DNA of 64,000 bases from Basidiobolus meristosporus CBS 931.73 (GCA_002104905.1 MCFE01000302.1:1-64000), one strand, 5' to 3'. Counted from the first letter of the stretch, positions 36,390 to 47,640 are shown. A program made the numbers and translations. Notes: generated from the sequence alone by a model not told the origin.

Positions 36390-37274
36390 ATGACTTACTC
36401 ATCTGAATGGTCTTTTCTCATCAATCCCATCACTACCACTGGATTTCCTTTTGACACACTGGAGGAGATCTATTCCAAGTACTGTGGACCATCAACCCCA
36501 ATTTACTCAAGGAGATCCCTTGTTAAGCTTCTCTGCTATTACAAGAACTATTGCCCTACAAGGTTTCATCCCACCATCCATGGCAACAAAAGTCCTAGAA
36601 GCTTTCATTCCCAGCTGACAGCAATGGAGAACCACCTTGCAGAGGGTATGAATGACTTAGAGCAAGCTTGGAATACTAGGTTCAGAAGCTCCAATAGACT
36701 TCCATATCCCAGAGTGTTCAGCAACAGGTTCCATATCAGGAGTATTTTGGATACCTTCCCAGTGAGGATTAACAGACCTTCTAGAGGGCAGAGGCACTTT
36801 TATTCTGGCAAGTACAAGGCACACTGTGTGAAGTTTCAAGCACTGTCTGACATTGAGGGTAACATCATCTGGTTTAGTGGGCCATTTGCTGGAAGTAGGC
36901 ATGACAAAGCACTCTGGGTAGAGAATCATCCTGAATTCAGTAGAGGGGAGAAATGTATGGCAGACTTGGCCTATATAGGAGAGGATTGTCAGAGATTAGG
37001 ATGTATTACAGCTTATAGGAAGCCAAGAAATTGTGTGCTTAGCAGGAAGCAGAAGCTCTACAATGAGATATTTAATCATTTCAGAGTAAGGGTAGAGCAC
37101 ACATTTGGATATCTGAAGAGATTCAGCATATTGGCAGGTAAATACAGAGGAAAGTCATATATAGGAGAAAACAGCAGAATAGGTAAAATAGTTAAGATAC
37201 TTATCAATACACAGTATGTTCATACAAGAAGACATCCACTGAGAGAAATGTGTCTGGAGCATTATGAAGAGTAA
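36390..37274 (+). CDS. Harbinger-type DDE transposase (HARBI1/DDE_Tnp_4-like)
   Basis: 294 residues, uninterrupted. The catalytic region carries ILDTFPVRINRP (first Asp), HFYSGKYKAHCVKFQ, FSGPFAGSRHDKALW (the conserved SRHD), MADLAYIGEDC (Asp), and RVRVEHTFGYLKRFSILAGKYRG, where the Glu of VEHTFG is the expected last acidic residue. This order is the DDE_Tnp_4 layout. The N-terminal part (YSSEWSFLINPIT...YCGPSTPIYSRRSLVKLLCYY) probably includes the helix-turn-helix. It is shorter than many family members (350-450), so an upstream exon may be missing. The ORF is intact, so the element could still be active or may mobilise the relatives sharing its ends. Confidence 0.88.
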   Translation: MTYSSEWSFLINPITTTGFPFDTLEEIYSKYCGPSTPIYSRRSLVKLLCYYKNYCPTRFHPTIHGNKSPRSFHSQLTAMENHLAEGMNDLEQAWNTRFRSSNRLPYPRVFSNRFHIRSILDTFPVRINRPSRGQRHFYSGKYKAHCVKFQALSDIEGNIIWFSGPFAGSRHDKALWVENHPEFSRGEKCMADLAYIGEDCQRLGCITAYRKPRNCVLSRKQKLYNEIFNHFRVRVEHTFGYLKRFSILAGKYRGKSYIGENSRIGKIVKILINTQYVHTRRHPLREMCLEHYEE

Positions 37275-37460
37275 ATAAAGCAAGGAAAGCACTATTCTGA
37301 GCAACATAAGTAAGATTGAGTAAAATTACCAGTAACTGTATCATACCACTGGCATCATGGTAGAAATTATAGTGCCAGATAGTGCCGTAGAGTGCCAGAT
37401 TGATCCGGCACTATAAACCGGCTGGCACTATGTGGCACTATCCAACGGAACAAGTCTAAT

Positions 37461-39425
37461 ATATTCCTTTGCCCTGCTGGATTCTAGTCCCCCTTATAGG
37501 TGCATTCTGGCTCTTGTTTGTGTGAGCTCAGCAATGGATGGTGAGGAAGCTGACTTGTGACCAAGAGAAACCTGGCATACTTTGGTAAAGATATACTATT
37601 AAAAATTGTGTGCTTGTTGTGCCCAAGTCACTTTGCATTAGGCAACTTATTACACACACATTGAGGCTGCTTAGCTTCTCAATGCAAAAATTCTGTCCTT
37701 GCATTTGTATTGCTGGATATGTATATGAATGTTGATGGGGCCTATGAGAAATACACTGGGTAGCAGATACTCTGTAATATCTGGCCAATTCATTCAAATC
37801 TTGCTGGTATCTTGAAGGACTCAATTAGCCTGAAATATCTCAGGTACAACTAGGTGATCAATATAGGGATATTGTTGAAAAGCAGATGTATTACTCCCAG
37901 AGGAAAGCTCTTGCTCCAAAAGATACCATCTTTCCAAAGTTTCTCCAGTTTCTAATTAACTCAATATTCTGCCCAATTGCTTATAGCTTGCCAACTTTGC
38001 TGCAATTGCATGCTTACTTTAGTATGTTCTCTATGTGGGAAGCTGATGCTTATAGTGTTGGTGTTTGTATAATAATAATGAGTGTGAATTATAGAGTAAA
38101 TCCCTGGGATCTCACACATTTGACAGCAATACTATCCATTGTGCCCAGAAAAGCTGGCTATCTTGCCAATGGACAGGGTATCTCCAATGCCAATAATAAT
38201 ATGCACTTTGATATGATGGCTATTTACTGTTATCCTGCTGGAAAGCCTACAAAATTCATCCAACAGTGGATACAGGTAGCTATCCAGGTTAGACAGTGAT
38301 ATGGGCCCAGATACCGGTGAGACTACTATCAGATTTCTGCTCTGATACCATAAGACAGGTGGTAGATTAAGGTTGATGAGAGTCAGCAGCTGGCACAATT
38401 TGCTGGCAGAGTAATTGTTCACTCAGAATCCATCAAGTACCTAGGCAAAGGTATGGTCATACATGCCTTTATAGTAGCCCTTGCATCTTAGTTGTTTGTG
38501 GTGATTGCCATCAAACATATCAAAATGTTTGTGCTTCATTTATGCTGAGTGCAGTACTTCATAGTTTAAAAATATTTGTTGAACTGCATAAGCTTCTCTA
38601 GATGGGGTATTACTGGAATATATCTGGAGTGTGAGCAATATATTCCTTCAATTATGGTTGATTCCTGACAAGTTGTGCACCTTGCAACTATGGCATTTCC
38701 TGATGTCAATGCCATGCAACTGTTGACACTTGCTTGTATCAGAATGGTGTCTGGGTCATATGTTGCCAGCTGCATGATGGTTTCCATTTGTACCACATAC
38801 ATGGTAAGTAACATTCTGGAGTGATTTTAGCAAGAAGCAGGAGTAAATTCTCAAAGCCCCATTACTGATATTAGTGCACATACACAACTTCTCTAGCCAC
38901 AACATTACATCATTCACCAGTAGATGGATTACTGGGCTCACTTGGCTCCATAAAGTATTCTTGGCATTTTTTTCACAGGTATTGTCTCATTGCAAATTGG
39001 GATTTTGCTAGGCTTATATAGTGTAATGTTGTTGGGGGAGATAGGCTCACAATCCATCAATGAGCCTTATTCTTCAGAGCTATTGCTCTGTGTGCTATAT
39101 TCAGAAGGCTATGGTGAGCCTTAAGGCATCACAAACTCACCTGACTCAGTTTGCACAAGGTCATAAATACAGCTAGGTACCTTTATGGAAGTATCAAGTG
39201 GCTGGCAAGATATTGCTGGTACAGTAGTGACTGATGAATGATTAAATATGACTTGTGTTGCAAAACACTGGTTTTGATCCATGTGATACTACCTATGCTG
39301 TCTGCATACTGCATGGCCAAGAAGCTTGTCACAATAGCCACATGGTCTTTTTTCTCTTCTCTGAAGATGTCGGGTCAAAGTGGTCTTCACCCTGGGGCAA
39401 ACAGGCTTAAACTCAACAAAACAAT
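37461..39425 (-). pseudogene. Plavaka-like transposase relic, main block of copy 1
   Basis: Minus-strand pieces in several frames: the N-terminal Cys/His-rich stretch (KRPCGYCDKLLGHAVCRQHR) near 39,350; EKLCMCTNISNGALRIYSC near 38,880; a central block near 38,130-38,422 (LNLPPVLWYQSRNLIVVS... then LDSYLYPLLDEF...ASFSGHNG); and LNELARYYRVSATQ...HSYTYPAIQMQGQNF near 37,700. The SGHNG plus CxxC arrangement is the hallmark used for the call. Multiple stops; not functional. Confidence 0.7.
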
Positions 39426-41340
39426 AGACTTGTTCCATATACCATGCCTGAGCATGCGCCACAATCCATGGTTGCAAAGAACAATTGGGTGCAATATTGC
39501 AGCTATCAGTAGGCAGGATTGCTCTTGGAAAATATTACACCATGTGGGACAATCTCTCACACTATGGCACAATCTGACACAATCAGATTGTCATAGATGA
39601 TTGCACCAACTTGTAATGTTTGCATCACAAGCACAACTGGATACCACTATTGTGGTAGGTAAAATCCAGTATATGGATATGTTTCTTCAATGTAAATGGA
39701 AATAAATGTGTATCACACTATAAACCACACTGATACTTACCATTTTGGTTACCAATACTCCAATTGGATGGTATGTCAATGGTTGATTGGTCTAAAAGTA
39801 TCCTGAAGCTGCCAGCCCCCAATTGGCTCAATGGCCAATACACAAGCCACCTGATTTGCTGTCAAATATCCCATTTTGCCCATTGAGCAAGTGAATCCCT
39901 GATCATAGTTATTGGACAAGGTGTTGTAGCAAGCACATAACCAATTGTGTAGGTGCAAATCAGATCAAGTAGTTGCACTGGCATTACAGATGATGTATAC
40001 ATATGCATGGTGTTTATTATATGGGCTCTGTCTCAAATATGAGACCACATTGATATTACTTATAACAAAAATTGGCATAGCCCTTGTTTGAGCTTGATGT
40101 AATGTTACATATTGACACAACTTGACCTGCTCAAACAAACTTGTGTCTAAATGAGCAGTTTGGTGAGCTCTGGTAGTTTTGCTCTGAAGCACACACATTG
40201 ATCTGAGGCACATTGACTTAATGCAGGGTGCTCTTGTGAAGGGTGTTGGCATAGATTGGACTGATCTGCACCTGTGCACCAACATTGGAAGGGATGGTAA
40301 GGAATCCAGCAAGGCATGCTGGTGCAGTCTAGACACAATTGCTTGTGGTCTGTGTTCTTCCTCTTGAAGCTCACCTTCTGATTCCTCAAGGTATTCACTT
40401 ACCCTCTGTTTGATGCTGTGGAACTGTTGCCTTCATGAGTCCTGCTTATATTGCTCTTGAAAACCACTTAGCTCTACTAATAGACTGTATAATACATTAG
40501 TCATTTAAGGAGAAGACTCATCCAAAATCTCTTTGGCTCCCAAAGTCAAGGCACAAACAGACACATCAGGCCTGTACTGTGCAAATTGCATGTAGAGTTA
40601 CTGGTATACAGCTTCCTCATTGAATCTCCTCACTCTGGGCTCATTTTTGATTTCAATACTTGTCTTGTTATATATCTTCTTACATACTTCTGCTGCCATC
40701 TGGATGTAGAACTCATACCACAGCTTTCTACTCATATTTGTTGATATCTGTCAACCCTCTTAGGTATCCTGTTGTTCTAGATTAATGAGTACTGCCCAAA
40801 TATCTGTATGAAGACTCATTAAAGACACTCAGGCCATACTGAAATCATTTGGCAAGAACCCAAATAGATCCAACATCAACTTTTCTGGTCCAGAGTGTGC
40901 TTGGGAGCTGGGGGATGGGTTTTGTCTGGGTTGTACTAAAGATGAGCTAAGCCTTGGTATAGGGACCATAGTAATGGATTTGAATACACATGCAGTAGTG
41001 TGCTGATATAAACCTGGTCTTATATGAAATATATATGAAAACTAATGCAATTGATGAATTATCCTTATATTATGCATGATACATCTTGGATTGCATTGAT
41101 ACAGATCAGATCACATCAATTGCAGATTTCAAATTTGATTATAGGCACGCAAATAAATCATCAATAGAATCACCAAGTCATTATTTGAGGATGATTTTTG
41201 CAACATAATGACGGGATACATGGCAATTGATGGTGACTTAATCATAATGCATGGAAAAGCAGATAAATTAAGATGATTGTGCCAAAGTGATTCAAATCAC
41301 CTCTATTTGATCATGTACCAATTTTGATGTAACTTACTTA

Positions 41341-41919
41341 TTGGAATGGTCTTTTCTCATCAATCTCATCACTTCCACTGGATTTCCTTTTGACTCATTG
41401 AAGGAGGTCTATACCAGGTACTGTGGACCATCTACCCCAATCTGCTTGAGGAGATCCTTTGTTAAGCTTCTCTTCTATCACAAAAGCTATTGCCCTACAA
41501 GGTCTCATCCCACCATTCATGGTAAGAATTTCCTAGGAGCTTTCACTCCCAGTTGACAGCAATGAATAACCACCTTGTGGAGAGTATGAGCAAATTAGAG
41601 CAAGCTTGGAATATTAAGTTCAGAAGCTCTAATAGACTTCCATATTGCAGAGTGTTCAGCAACAGGTTCCATATGAGGGTATTTTGGATACCTCCCCAGT
41701 CAGGATTAACAGACCTTCCAGAGGGCAGAAACACTTTTATTCTGGAAAATACAAGGCACACTGTGTGAAGTTTCAAACACTGTTGGACATTAGCATAGCA
41801 TCATCTGGTTTAGTAGGCCACTTGCTGGAAGTAGGCACAACAAAGCACTCTGGGCAGAGAATCATTCCAAATTCAGTAGAGGGGAGAAGTGTATGGCAGA
41901 CTTAGCTTAAGTAGGAGAG
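41341..41919 (+). pseudogene. Harbinger copy 2 transposase relic, 5' part
   Basis: Recognisable segments WSFLINLITSTGFPFDSLKE, CGPSTPICLRRSFVKLLFY and RPSRGQKHFYSGKYKAHCVK, with frameshifts between them. The Copia insertion cuts the gene at the sequence GGATTG; the remainder continues at 47,352-47,640. Confidence 0.8.
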
Positions 41920-41924
41920 GATTG

Positions 41925-42273
41925 TGTTGTAAGAGTCTTGGAGATATTGGAAGTGATTGGGAGAACAAGTAGATTATGTGGTTTTCACTTAATGATTTAT
42001 TGAATGTAAAAGTAGTATTTATACTTTTACCTGGTCTTGACATTACAAACACGTAGAATAGGTTAAGGAAGGTCCCAAGAACATGTGTGCAAAGTTTGGG
42101 GCTGTTTGGAAAACTTTGAGAATTTTCATGTTCTGGGTACCTGGTATTTTAGTGAAAATATTCCAAGTAAATCCCAACAAGGGATTTGGTCAGTATTCTC
42201 TAGGATTTGAAGGTGATGATCTAAGTGACTAAGTTAGATGAATATTTAAGTGGAAATACAAATTTTTACAACA
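41925..42273 (-). repeat. 3' LTR of the Copia element
   Basis: 349 bases, starts TGTTGTAAGAG and ends TTACAACA on the plus strand. Preceded inward (42,274-42,283) by CTCCCACTCA, whose complement TGAGTGGGAG is the polypurine tract. Both ends carry the TG...CA signature. Confidence 0.93.
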
Positions 42274-42283
42274 CTCCCACTCA
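42274..42283 (-). other. Copia polypurine tract
   Basis: Purine run GAGTGGGAG on the minus strand directly abutting the 3' LTR; expected primer for plus-strand DNA synthesis. Confidence 0.7.
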
Positions 42284-42284
42284 G

Positions 42285-44820
42285 CTAAATGTTCATACTG
42301 ACTAGTCCTAATTTTGACCTAAGATATTCAAACTTGTCTCTAGCTAATGGTTTGGTAAATAAGTCTGCAAGCATTTCATCTGTAGGACAGTAAACTAAGC
42401 TAACTAAGTTATTCTCTATAGCTTCTTGTATGAAATGATGTCTAATATCTATGTGCTTGGTTCTAGCATGAAAAGTTGGATTTCTACCTAATTGTATACA
42501 TCCTTGATTATCTTGAAATAAAGTAATAGACATTTTTTGACATAGGCCTTAATCTGTAAAGAGCTTTCTTAACCACATTGCTTCTTTTGTAGCTTCACAG
42601 GCTGCCATATACTCTGCCTCTTTAGTAGAAAGTGCTACGGTTGGTTGCTTTCTTGAATTCCATGAAATGGCTCCTTTACAGTAAAGAAAGGTGTATCCTG
42701 TGGTGGATCTTCTGTCTTCCAAATTTTGTCCCCAATCAGCATCAGAGTATCCCACAAGATCCTGTTCTGAATCCTTATAAGTGTATCTTAAGCAGATATT
42801 AGCAGTTCCTTTTAGGTGTCTAAAAATCCGCTTAACTGCTGCAATATGATCAGATCCATAGTTCTGATTATGTTGGCTGACAACTCCCACTGAATATGAG
42901 ATATCTGGACGTGTTCCAAGCATGATATACATCAGACTGCCGACCATAGATTGATAAGGAAAGTCAGGGCTTTCAGATGGCACCAAGCTCTCTTGATTTG
43001 GTTGAGTTTTGACCAAGTCAAGGTTTGTCTCCATTGGGGTAGCTGCCGGTTTACAGTCTTCCATTTTGTACTTCTTTAGTATATCTTGAATATACTTGGA
43101 TTGGCTTAGGGTAATAGTCTGGGTACTTCTGTCTATGGAGAACTTAATCCCTAAGTAGTAACTAGACTTGTTCCATTGGATAGTGCCACATTGAGCCATG
43201 AGTGCCAAATAGTGCCATTGCATGCCAGAGAGGCATAGCAGACCTAAATTTGGCCCCAGAGTGTGAAACATAGCTCTTCATCTTCATGCAAAGCAACCCC
43301 TGCGTTTCACCCATTATGATGGAGAAAATCCATTTTTTGATCTTTTTTTTTTGGATCAGTGTTGTGCAGGATGTGTAAGAGGACAGAAGGACTGAAGACA
43401 TGCATCTGGTACTCAATACCCATGGCACTCTGAATCTAGCTTCTGTAGCTTGCATCATGTCACAAAAATGAATGGCACTATCTTGGTCCACTGGTACTAT
43501 CTGGCACTATATTTAAATATTAGCCCTAAAGTAAGACCTATACAAAGCACTTATAGTGCCATATAGTACCAGTGGACCAAGATAGTGCCATTCATTTTTG
43601 TGACATGATACAAGCTACAGGAGCTAGATTCAGAGTGCCATGGGTATTGAGTACCATATGCATGTCTTCAGTCCTTCTGTTCTCTTACACATCCTGCACA
43701 ACACTGATCCAAAAAAAAAAGATCCAAAAATGGATTTTCTCTAACACAATGGGTGAAAGGCAGGGGCTGCTTTGCATGAAGTTGAAGAGCTATGTTTCAC
43801 ACTCTGTGGCCAAGTTTAGGCTCACTTGGCCTCCCTGGCATGCTATGGCATCATTTGGCACTCATGGTTCAATGTGGTACTATCCAACGGAACAAGTCTA
43901 CTAAGTTCTCCTAGATTGGACATCTTGAACTCCTTGGATAGGCTGGATTTAGTTTCTTCCAATGTTTCAAGGTTAATGGCGGCTATAATAAGATCATCCA
44001 CATATAGAGCTAATAGAACTGGATTTGCTCTATCTGGCTTATAGTATATACCATAGTCAGCATTACTTCTTTTGAAACTCAAAGATTCCAAATAAGAATC
44101 TATCTTGCAATTCCAGGCTCTTGGTGATTGTTTGAGACCATATAGTGACTTTTTAAGCTTGCAGACCAAATGGGGGTTTTCTTGGTCAACAAACCCATCA
44201 GACTGGTCCATATACACCTCCTTGTCAAGTTCTCCATTCAAAAATGCAGTTTTTACATCCATTTGATGAATAAAAAACTTATATTTGGCTGCAATAGCCA
44301 ATATTAATCTGATGGAATTAAACTTGGCTACCGGTGCAAAGGTCTCAGTATAGTCAAGTCCTTTTGTTTGAGAGTATCCTTTGGATACAAGTCTTGCTTT
44401 GTATCTTTCAATTGTACCATCAGCCTTGTATTTTGTCTTGAAGACCCATCTGCATCCAATTGATTTTTGGTTGATTGGTAATTTGACTTAGTCCCAAGTT
44501 TGATTTTCCATCAGGGCCTGATATTCCTCAGTCATTGCAGATCTCCAAAACTTTGTCTGAGGGCTATTTAGGGCCTCTTTTACAGTCTGGGGTTCATCAA
44601 TATAGACTGAATAGGCATAGGCTAAGTTTGTACCCTCATTGATATAGTAATTTGGGCTATTTCTTGTCTGATTTGATCTCTGGGCATTTGATACTGGAAT
44701 GATAACTTCTGGGATATTCCTGGGCACTGATTCTGGCTGAACCATGGTTGTAGAGTCCTCTGGAGTGAAAAAATTTTCATTGTTTTGCTCTGATTCAATC
44801 CTGACAATTGGTGGACTTGA
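42285..44820 (-). pseudogene. Copia reverse transcriptase/RNase H, interrupted
   Basis: From 44,745 downward: the region before RT ends MENQTWD, then GCRWVFKTKYKADGTIERYKARLV, IHQMDVKTAFLNGELDKEVYM (catalytic Asp), QSPRAWNCKIDSYL, and ALYVDDLIIAA (the YVDD box) in 43,843-44,301. The fold-back element then splits GELS from YYLGIKFSIDRS. RNase H follows (STKEAEYMAACEATKEAMWL; DNQGCIQLGRNP; RTKHIDIRHHFIQE). Stops occur near 44,490 and 42,547. Ends LGLVSMNI, next to the polypurine tract. Confidence 0.9.
43164..43899. mobile_element. fold-back element with Harbinger-type ends
   Basis: 736 bases made almost entirely of two inverted arms of about 350 bases, separated by a spacer of roughly 40 bases (about 43,512-43,553). 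Its ends, AGACTTGTTCCATTGGATAG and the matching right end, are the Harbinger family termini, and it is flanked by a perfect ACT duplication (43,161-43,163; 43,900-43,902). Removing it restores GELSYYLGIK in the Copia reverse transcriptase. The arms share about nine bases in ten by eye. Each arm encodes, outward from the centre, a related frame of about 110 codons (MDQDSAIHFCDM...) that has no known match; it may be accidental. Confidence 0.9.
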
Positions 44821-44823
44821 GAT

Positions 44824-46164
44824 CTAATTTTTGTCATCATCTGATGTCATTTTTTGTGAAATTTTTGAATTTTCATCAAACAACACATCCCTGGACTTGA
44901 TCAGCTTCTTTGCTTTGGTATTGTAGAGTCTGTATGCCCTACTCTCACTACAGTAGCCCAAAAATATGCATTTTACACTTTTTGGCTCAAATTTTGACTG
45001 ATTTCCGGCCAGTTTTTTGGCATATGCTGTGTACCCAAATATTCTTAGATGTTCTGCACTTGGTCTGTATCCATACCATGCTTCAAATGGAGTAGAATCA
45101 CAAAGTATTCTGTTATAACTCCTATTTTTCAGGTATTCAGCAGTGGCAACTGATTCCTCCCAAAAATCATAGGATAATTTTTGATCATGGATCATAGATC
45201 TTGCCATATCAGTTATTGATCTGTTAGCTTGTTCTGCTACTCCATTTTGCTGTGGGGAGTATGGTACAGTAGTCTCTTGCTTTATCCCATGAACTTTGCA
45301 GAAGTGGATGAAGAGTTTTGAGGTATATTCTCCACCATTGTCAGAGTGTATTTTCTTGATTTTTTCACCAGTTTCTCTCTCCACCATGGCTTTAAACTCC
45401 CTGAACTTAGACAGAGCTTCTTCCTTTCTCTCCATGAAGTAGACCCATGTGTATCTTGTATAATCATCAATAAAAGTGATTAAATACTTCATCCCGCCTA
45501 AGGATGAATTTTGCATAGGTCCACACAGATCTGAGTGAATTGGAACTAATTTTTTCTTAGTTTTGATTAACCCAGAGCTCTTGAACAATTGTCTGGCTTG
45601 TTTCCCATATATGCAGGCTTCACAGTGCTCCAAACTAGCTGGGGGATCAATTTTCACTGCAGAAATTAGCTGATCTTTGATCATTTTACGCAGATAATCA
45701 AAATTGATGTGCCCAAATCTCCTGTGCCAAAGCATTGGTGTTTCTTCATTTAAGTTACTTATATTGGCTTCCAAATATGATGGAATATAAGTCAACTTGT
45801 ATAGATTTTGATCTCTGATGCCCAAAGCAATATGGGCACCATTTTGATCAGTGATCCTGCATCCAGAATTGTCAAAACTGAAACTGAGTCCTTCTGCTGT
45901 GGCCTTGCTTACAGAGAGTAGGTTCTTGGCTATTTCTGGTACATAGAGTACTTCTTTAAAGGTCAGTGTATGGCTTCCTTCACTGCTTCTAAGGTTTACT
46001 TGGATAGTTCCTTCTCCCACTGCATCAAGTGTTCTATTGTCACCCATGAAAACCTTCTTAATTGGAATTTCTTGATATTGGGTAAAAAGTTCTTTTTGGT
46101 GTGTAAAGTGTTGAGATGCTCCAGAATCAATATACCACGTCTGAGAATCCTTGTTTGTGGTCAT
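44824..46164 (-). pseudogene. Copia protease-integrase block
   Basis: 446 codons open. The protease begins near WYIDSGASQHFTH (D-S-G-A active site). The integrase zinc-binding HHCC motif follows (LWHRRFGHINFDYLRKM...CEACIYGKQ). The catalytic core has HSDLCGPM (first Asp), HSDNGGEY (second Asp), and GVAEQANRSI (Glu), then the Copia-type region HLRIFGYTAY...KCIFLGY. It reads as an intact domain set. It is separated from gag by a TGA in the zinc knuckle region and from reverse transcriptase by a TAG near 44,822. Confidence 0.92.
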
Positions 46165-46254
46165 ATTTAGTGCAGATATGAATAGTCTATCTTCAGTTGT
46201 TGCAGCATTTCCATATTCAGGCTTCTTTTCCTGATTATCTTTCTTTTTGAGACA

Positions 46255-46923
46255 TCAGTCTGATGTGTGTCCTTTCCTTTTGCAGTAGTTACAAAACAGG
46301 TTGCTGTTGCCTTTGTAGGGTCTTGGGTACCTCCTGTGTTGGTTATCATTGCTTATTAAAGCATTTTCTTCTTCCTTCTTATTTGCGCTTGATTTTCTTA
46401 ATTCTTCATCCAGGAGCCTTCCATATACATAATTTAAGGTCAAATCTTCAGTTCTGGACTCTAGGGCTGATACAAGGCCCTGAAACTTGTCTTTCAGGCT
46501 ATTAAGGATGGTAACTATCACATCCTCATCAGTAGTTGGTACACCCACAGATTCCATCTCATCTACCAGCAGGGTAATTCTGTTAATTAGATTTTTCATT
46601 TCTTCTCCTAGCAGCATCTTTGTAGTAAAGAATTTTTGTCTCAGATACATTTTCTTGGCAGCTGAACATGACTGGTAGGTGTCTTCTAATGCTTTCCAGG
46701 CATTCTTTGCCGTTTTTGCTCTTGAGCATTGAATTAGCAATTTGTCCTTGACATTAAGGCAAATGCAGTTAAAGGCACTTTGTTCTTTCTTCTGGTACTT
46801 CAAGGCTTCCTCTCCCACGTTTTTTGGAGGGCATTCTTCCCCCATTACAATATCCCAAAGGCCTCTTTCTTGTAGCAGCATCTTCATCTTCACCTTCCAC
46901 ACTTGGTAGTTAGATCCATCCAC
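46255..46923 (-). pseudogene. Copia gag
   Basis: 222 codons starting MDGSNYQVWKVKMKMLLQER, the UBN2-type gag domain, with LEDTYQSCSAAKKMYLRQKF and the DEDVIVTILNSLKDKF segment. It ends in the CCHC knuckle CNYCKRKGHTSD, where a TGA replaces the residue before the last Cys. An upstream frame start near 47,000 exists but lacks gag features. Confidence 0.88.
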
Positions 46924-46985
46924 TTTTCAGCAGAGGGAAAATTCCAGTAATAGCAGTAGTAGACATTGCAGAGAGTGACAGCTTG

Positions 46986-46997
46986 GGGCTCATAACC
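46986..46997 (-). other. Copia primer binding site (half-tRNA iMet type)
   Basis: The minus strand reads GGTTATGAGCCC directly after the 5' LTR. Its complement GGGCTCATAACC is the anticodon arm of eukaryotic initiator tRNA-Met (CAT anticodon), not the tRNA 3' end. This is the arrangement known for Drosophila copia, primed by a 5' half-tRNA cut in the anticodon loop. Confidence 0.8.
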
Positions 46998-47346
46998 TGT
47001 TGTAAGAGTCTTGGAGATATTGGAAGTGATTGGGAGAACAAGTAGATTATGTGGTTTTCACTTAATGATTTATTGAATGTAAAAGTAGTATTTATACTTT
47101 TACCTGGTCTTGGCATTACAAGCACATAGAATAGATTAAGGAAGGTCCCAAGAACATGTGTGCAAGGTTTGGGGCTGTTTGGACAACTTTGAGAATTTTC
47201 ATGTTCTGGGTACCTGGTATTTTGGTGAAAATATTCTAAGTAAATCCCAACAAGGAATTTGGTCAGTATTCTCTAGGATTTGAAGGTGATGATCTAAGTG
47301 ACTAAGTCAGATGAATATTTAGGTGGAAATACAAATTTTTACAACA
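46998..47346 (-). repeat. 5' LTR of the Copia element
   Basis: 349 bases, partner of 41,925-42,273, the same length. Followed by GATTG, the target duplication. Confidence 0.93.
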
Positions 47347-47351
47347 GATTG

Positions 47352-47640
47352 TCAGTGATTAGGACATATTACGACTTGTAGGAAGCTAAGGAATGGTGTG
47401 CTTAGCAGGAAGCAGAAGCTCTACAGTGAGATATTCAATTGATCCAGAGTGAGAGTAGATCATACATTTGGATATCTATAGAGATTCAGCATATTAGCAG
47501 GCAAATACAGAGGAAAGTCATGTACAGGAGAAAACGGCAGAATAGGTAAAATAGTTAAAATACTTATCAATGCCAGTATATTTGTACAAGAAGACATCCA
47601 CTCAGAGAAGTGTGTCTGGAGAATTATGAGGAGTAAATAA
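47352..47640 (+). pseudogene. Harbinger copy 2 transposase relic, 3' part
   Basis: Continues the interrupted transposase after the Copia element: the segments corresponding to NGVLSRKQKLY, RVEHTFGYL and LAGKYRGKS are recognisable but frames are broken. The right Harbinger end follows. Confidence 0.78.

Larger units (their letters stand above)
34046..37457 (+). mobile_element. full-length PIF/Harbinger transposon (copy 1)
   Basis: 3,412 bases flanked by a perfect 3-base duplication AAT (34,043-34,045 and 37,458-37,460), as expected for PIF/Harbinger. Ends are inverted: AGACTTGTTCCATCATACCG at left; the right end read inward is AGACTTGTTCCGTTGGATAG. It carries an intact transposase on the plus strand and a second, interrupted ORF on the minus strand, the two-gene plan of the superfamily. 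It sits inside Plavaka copy 1. The left half is CpG-rich, while the transposase half is almost free of CpG. It is the least decayed copy in the window. Confidence 0.9.
41925..47346 (-). mobile_element. Ty1/Copia LTR retrotransposon
   Basis: 5,422 bases, bounded by two 349-base LTRs and a perfect 5-base target duplication GATTG (41,920-41,924 and 47,347-47,351). The target is the Harbinger transposase of copy 2, whose intact relative reads GGATTGTCAG at the same place. Domain order on the minus strand is gag, protease, integrase, reverse transcriptase, RNase H, i.e. Copia. Each pol block carries stops, and a fold-back element interrupts reverse transcriptase, so it cannot move by itself. The LTRs differ at about 11 positions, almost all transitions (hand count). 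Confidence 0.95.
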
